Positions 20,115 to 23,496 of a stretch of DNA of 23,496 nt are shown one piece after another. Made by a program: the position numbers and the translations under genes. Every line of letters starts with the position of its first letter. Within the stretch, counting starts at the first letter, position 1. The notes beneath the pieces were generated by a model, which was not told where the DNA came from, made no database searches, and saw only the letters and a list, made by a program, of their open reading frames with translations. The stretch covers positions 26,108-49,603 of the forward strand of contig NWUY0300010254.1 of the NCBI GenBank assembly GCA_004151065.3, read 5' to 3'. This stretch comes from Larix sibirica (Eukaryota; Streptophyta; Pinopsida; Pinales; Pinaceae).

Positions 20115-21290
20115 TCCAGTATTCTTGATATTTCTATAATAAAGGAAGGGTCGTCTATTCCTTCTTGTGTTCAATATCCTCGATATATATAAAATACAAG
20201 AAGGGTTGGTTAACCCTTCCTAGGTTCAATATTCTTTATATTTCTATCATAAAGGAAGGGGCGACCAACCCTTCTTGTGTTCAATATTCTTGATATTTCT
20301 ATAATACGAGAAGGGACAATCGTTCCTTCTTATGTTTACTACACTCTATATATCTACAATATAGGAAAGGTTGGATGACCCTTTGTAGGTTCAATATTCT
20401 TTATATTTCTATCACAAAGGAAGGGGTGGACGACCTTTTTTTTTGTTCACTATTATTGATATTTCTATAATACAAGAAGGGACAACCATTCCTTCGTGTG
20501 TTCACTATTCTTGATATATATACAATATATGAAGGGTCGGTCAAACTTTTTTGGGTGACCGACCCTTCTAGTGTTCACTATTCTTGATATTTCTCTAATA
20601 TAGGAAGGGAGAGACGACCCTTCTTGTATCATATAAATAAATGGAATAGCGACCACAACAAGGGTAGGTTGATCCTTCTTCTTCTCGTTGTTCTTGATAT
20701 TTGCAAGATATAAGAAGTGTTGGCCGACCCTTCTTGTGTTCACTATTCTTGATATTTCTATAATATAGGAAGGGTCGACCGTTCTTTCTTGTGTTCACTA
20801 TTCTCGATATATCTACAATATATGAAGGGTCAGGAGAACCTTCATGGGTTCAATATTCTCTAAATTTATTTCATAAAGGAAGGGGCGACTGACCCTTTTG
20901 ATGTTCACTATTCTTGACATTTCTCTAATACATTAAGGGAGAGACAACCCTTCTTGTATCATAGAAATAATTGGAATAGTGATCACATCAAGGGTAGGAT
21001 GATCCTTCTTCTCCTTTCTATTCTTGATATTTGCAGGATATAAGAAGGGGTGGACAACCCTTCTTGTGTTCACTATACTTGATATTTCTATATTAATACA
21101 GGAAGGGCCAGTCGTTCCTTCTTGTGTTCACTATTCTCATATATATACAGTAGAGGAATTGTTGGCTGACCCTTCATAGGTTCAATATTCTTTACATTTC
21201 TATCATAAAGGAAGGGGTGGTTGACCCTTCTTGTGTTCATTATTATTGGTATTTCTGTAATACAAGATGAGATCGAGGATGTTCCATCAT
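20115..21290. repeat. Tandem array of about 21 monomers of 55 bp with hairpin cores and higher-order structure
   Basis: Monomers begin TTCA(A/C)TATTCTTGATATTTCT and end near CCCTTCTTGTG. Starts: 20115, 20170, 20225, 20280, 20335, 20390, 20446, 20501, then 20574, 20629, 20684, 20739, 20794, 20849, 20904, 20959, 21014, 21069, 21127, 21181, 21236. Most monomers contain GAAGGG and CCCTTC (or close variants) as inverted arms around a 4-8 base loop. Types A, B and C repeat as a 165-bp trimer in the left part. In the right part six types (A, B, C, Da, Db, E) repeat with period 330 (for example 20684 to 21014). One fused monomer of 73 bp (20501-20573) interrupts the order. Open frames on the minus strand are by-products of the repeat. 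Confidence 0.92.
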
Positions 21291-21776
21291 ACAATTAAGG
21301 ACGTGGGGATGAATGAGAGGTGGAAAAGTTGTTGAAGAGTTGTCATTGATGCCAATATGGAAGAGATGACGTGGCAATGAGTTGATGTGGAATAAATAAT
21401 ATGATAGAGTTGATGAAGAAGAGTTGATTTGGAGGTGAGAAACAAAGTTGATAATGCTCACATTGGCTAAGGAAAAGATTCCCACACTGTTTCTAAAGAG
21501 GATTGGTATCCTCATCTATTTGATAGGTTGGTGTGAGATGAACCTTTTAGTCTCCATCATTTACATCAAATTCAAGAGAGAGGAGGGCGCACCCCCCCCT
21601 CTAAGGTGCCATGATTATCTAAAAAGGAAATTCTCAGTATTGAGCTTGGTTTGAAGCATTGGAAGGATATTAGTAGAAAATCTTGGAGGGTGGTTCAAGC
21701 ACAACTATCATATTATGAGAGTTGTTGCCGAACTTAACTTCCAGGTGCAGATATAATGCTTTTAGTTTAAACATAT
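21291..21776. other. Stretch with no recognised feature
   Basis: Unique-looking DNA with frequent GTTGATG/GAAGAGTTG words near 21320-21450. No gene, RNA or mobile element recognised on either strand. Confidence 0.4.
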
Positions 21777-21904
21777 ACGGGTGATGGCTTTTCTCCTTGT
21801 GTCCCTGTTATAACTTGACTAAGCAATAGGGAGGTAAAAGGATAACCCAAAGGGAGTGTCACAACATTTCCTACAATTCCTTTACTCCATTTCCTATCAT
21901 TCCT
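21777..21904 (+). repeat. Direct repeat R1, copy a
   Basis: Contains GCTTTTCTCCTTGTGTCCCT, TATAACTTGACTAAGC, AATAGGGAGG and GGGAGTGTCACA. It matches 22116-22242 at roughly 85-90 percent by eye. Confidence 0.8.
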
Positions 21905-22065
21905 TTCCAATTAACAGTGCGGGTATGGATTGTATAGGAATTTGAATATTGGAAAGGCATTGCACCATCGAAAAAAAATTGAATTGCCAGAAAAGAAGAC
22001 CCTAAATGTAAAACATTTAAATTAGAACAATGGGTGTTCAATGGTAGGAATGGTAGGAAATAGGC
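21888..22065. mobile_element. Candidate small inverted-repeat element (MITE-like)
   Basis: The ends CATTTCCTATCATTCC (from about 21888) and GGAATGGTAGGAAATAG (to about 22063) are near-complementary, about 178 bases apart. The interior has no coding capacity. No clear target-site duplication was found, so this remains a suggestion. Confidence 0.25.
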
Positions 22066-22108
22066 GTTCAAATTGTCAGAATACCTCTTTTCAATCATTG
22101 GGCATGCA
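21927..22108 (+). repeat. Direct repeat R2, copy a
   Basis: Contains AAGACCCTAAATGTAAAA and ACAATGGGTGTTCAATGGT followed by AGGAATGGTAGGAAA. It matches 22992-23171 with many small differences. Confidence 0.8.
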
Positions 22109-22115
22109 ATCTATG

Positions 22116-22242
22116 GGCAATGCCTTTTCTCCTGGTGTCCCTGCTATAACTTGACTGAGAAATAGGGAGGAAAAAGGATAACCTAAAGGGAGTGTCACAC
22201 TATTTCCTATAATTACTTTATTCCATTTCCTGTAATTCCTTT
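22116..22242 (+). repeat. Direct repeat R1, copy b
   Basis: Second copy of 21777-21904, about 335 bases downstream. After it the sequence diverges from the first unit for about 750 bases. Confidence 0.8.
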
Positions 22243-22991
22243 ACGATTTGTTCAGTTTATATAAATTTATCCTCCATTCCTCCATCCCACATCAAATAAA
22301 CAAAGCCATAATGTTTTGCTTTTTCCTTTGAGAACTGGTCTAAGTAACATATTTATTTAAAAACACATAAAGGCCATCATGTAACATAAAATAATAAACC
22401 AAAATGCCGCATACATCATGGGAGGATATTGTTATGTTGGAGGACCAACTAATGATGATGATATACCATGTGTGATAGGCAAATGCCTGCAACTCTCAAT
22501 GAAATTGAAACAAAGGATTTCATCCACAACTATGGAATTTAAATGAATTGAAAGATGTTGTTTGCTAAATACATTTCAATTTTGTTTTTTCAAATGGACT
22601 ATGATCCACTGTAACTACAAAAAATAATAGGACCTGCCCGAAGAATAATCTCTATAACTTCTAATTGCAGATTGAATTGTAGTGGATGGAATTGTAGTGC
22701 TGACTCTATCTGCTGCAAATTTATGTGCTTGGAACACAAATTGTATTTTGAAATCTATGCGAATACAAAATAAAAACATAATAGAAACCGATAAAGAGGC
22801 AGAGGTAGATGAAGGAAGAGATGAGAATGCACCACCTAAAGAATTTCGACAAGCTTGCAGATGTGCATTGAAAGGATGCGTATGTACATTAAAGGGATGC
22901 GATAGGAGCAGGTGTGGCATTTAATTGAGCATCCAATTTGCATTGAAGGTGCATGTGCAAAACCTAATCTACATTAAAGGTGCACGTGCAG
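22243..22991. other. Segment separating R1b from R2b; no supported gene
   Basis: In the first unit R1 and R2 are only about 20 bases apart; here about 750 bases lie between them, as if inserted. It ends with short GCATTGAAAGG/ACATTAAAGG words (22864-22999). A small frame at 22682-22924 ends in a Cys-rich peptide made by these words and is not a credible gene. Confidence 0.4.
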
Positions 22992-22999
22992 ATTGAAAG
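22864..22999. repeat. Short degenerate repeats around TGCATTGAAAGG and ACATTAAAGG
   Basis: Four related words: GTGCATTGAAAGGATGCG, GTACATTAAAGGGATGCG, TTGCATTGAAGGTGCATGTG and CTACATTAAAGGTGCACGTG. They alternate CATTGAA and CATTAAA forms, suggesting duplication of a two-part unit of about 50-55 bases. Confidence 0.55.
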
Positions 23000-23171
23000 G
23001 GGATATGAATACTAGAAAGACATTGCATTGTTGAAAAAAATTGAATTGCTGAAAAATAAGACCCTAAATGTAAAATGTCCAACTTAAAACAATGGGTGTT
23101 CAATGGTAGGAATGGTAGGAAACATGCGTTCAAATTGACGAACTATCTCTTTTAAATCATCATACATGCAA
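22992..23171 (+). repeat. Direct repeat R2, copy b
   Basis: Second copy of 21927-22108, about 1065 bases downstream; shares AAGACCCTAAATGTAAAA and the GGGTGTTCAATGGTAGG core. Confidence 0.8.
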
Positions 23172-23496
23172 GCAAACGACTGCCATTAAAACATAAAATG
23201 AAATTGGGGAGTCTACTCCCACTTGGAAAATGCCTTATGACGTAAATATTCATCTAACCCTTCCATGATGAAAAGTTGATAAAATATTTGTAGTTCAATT
23301 GACAAGAGTAAACTAGGTATACACTTCAAGAAGAAATATTCTAAATAAAATATTTTTCTTCAAATTGTTTATAATGGATTATCCACTAGATACATACGTT
23401 TTAATTTCAATAAAAAGTGATAACATGTATACCTTATAATCAAACCATGCAAAAATTTGTGCGAGAGTGGGAACAATTAGAGCATAATCCATAATG
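23172..23496. other. Stretch with no recognised feature
   Basis: AT-rich DNA to the window end. No gene, repeat or RNA recognised. Confidence 0.4.

Noticed and set aside
20465-20798. Minus-strand frames with repeated MNTRR..FLY..NIKN peptides
   Set aside because: They are translations of the 55-bp satellite; three monomers equal 55 codons, so stops are avoided by periodicity, not by selection.
20115-21290. CRISPR-like array
   Set aside because: Monomers are contiguous and diverge gradually with no unique spacers; the surroundings are plant repeats.
22615-22924. Overlapping small frames on both strands, one with a Cys-rich end
   Set aside because: The Cys-rich end comes from short DNA repeats (CATTGAAAGG-type words); no signal peptide or conserved spacing was seen.

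Overview
The window looks like nuclear DNA of a seed plant with a large, repeat-rich genome. The gag-like reading frames resemble, from memory, proteins common in gymnosperm repeats, so a conifer-like source is my best guess; the species cannot be named from this sequence. Nothing here is an intact gene. Three single N positions (326, 8667, 14205) mark joins between assembled pieces.

Layout. 1-325: end of one piece, a minus-strand fragment of Ty3/gypsy pol. 327-1202: a 63-bp perfect inverted repeat followed by a minus-strand gag-like pseudogene. 2023-7190: a decayed minus-strand Ty3/gypsy element, read from high to low coordinates as gag core, zinc knuckles, proline-rich gag C-terminus, aspartic protease, reverse transcriptase, RNase H and integrase. 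7659-8575: minus-strand remnant of an AP2/ERF transcription-factor gene, just upstream of gag. 8668-13924: a second, almost identical copy of 3410-8666 (RNase H through ERF). 14206-15470: non-coding leader-like DNA. 15475-18925: a long decayed plus-strand gag-like frame with coiled coils but no pol. 20115-21290: a tandem array of 55-bp monomers with hairpin cores and a 165 to 330 bp higher-order structure. 21780-23175: diverged interspersed direct repeats.

How it fits together. The gypsy element is dead: besides stops and frameshifts, the protease, reverse transcriptase and integrase have each lost catalytic acidic-site residues or their partners. Several nonsense codons are TAG at inferred CWG sites, as expected from deamination of silenced, CHG-methylated DNA. 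The 5257-bp duplication probably reflects assembly or haplotype duplication rather than biology: the copies differ at only two positions I found, they meet at an N, and the 27 bases ending at 325 equal the 27 bases starting at 8668, so those two pieces would dovetail if 326-8667 were removed.

No RNA gene, CRISPR array or intact host gene was recognised. The most distinctive native structure is the 55-bp hairpin-containing higher-order repeat; the most important caution is the evidence for artificial duplication and foldback in the first 14 kb.
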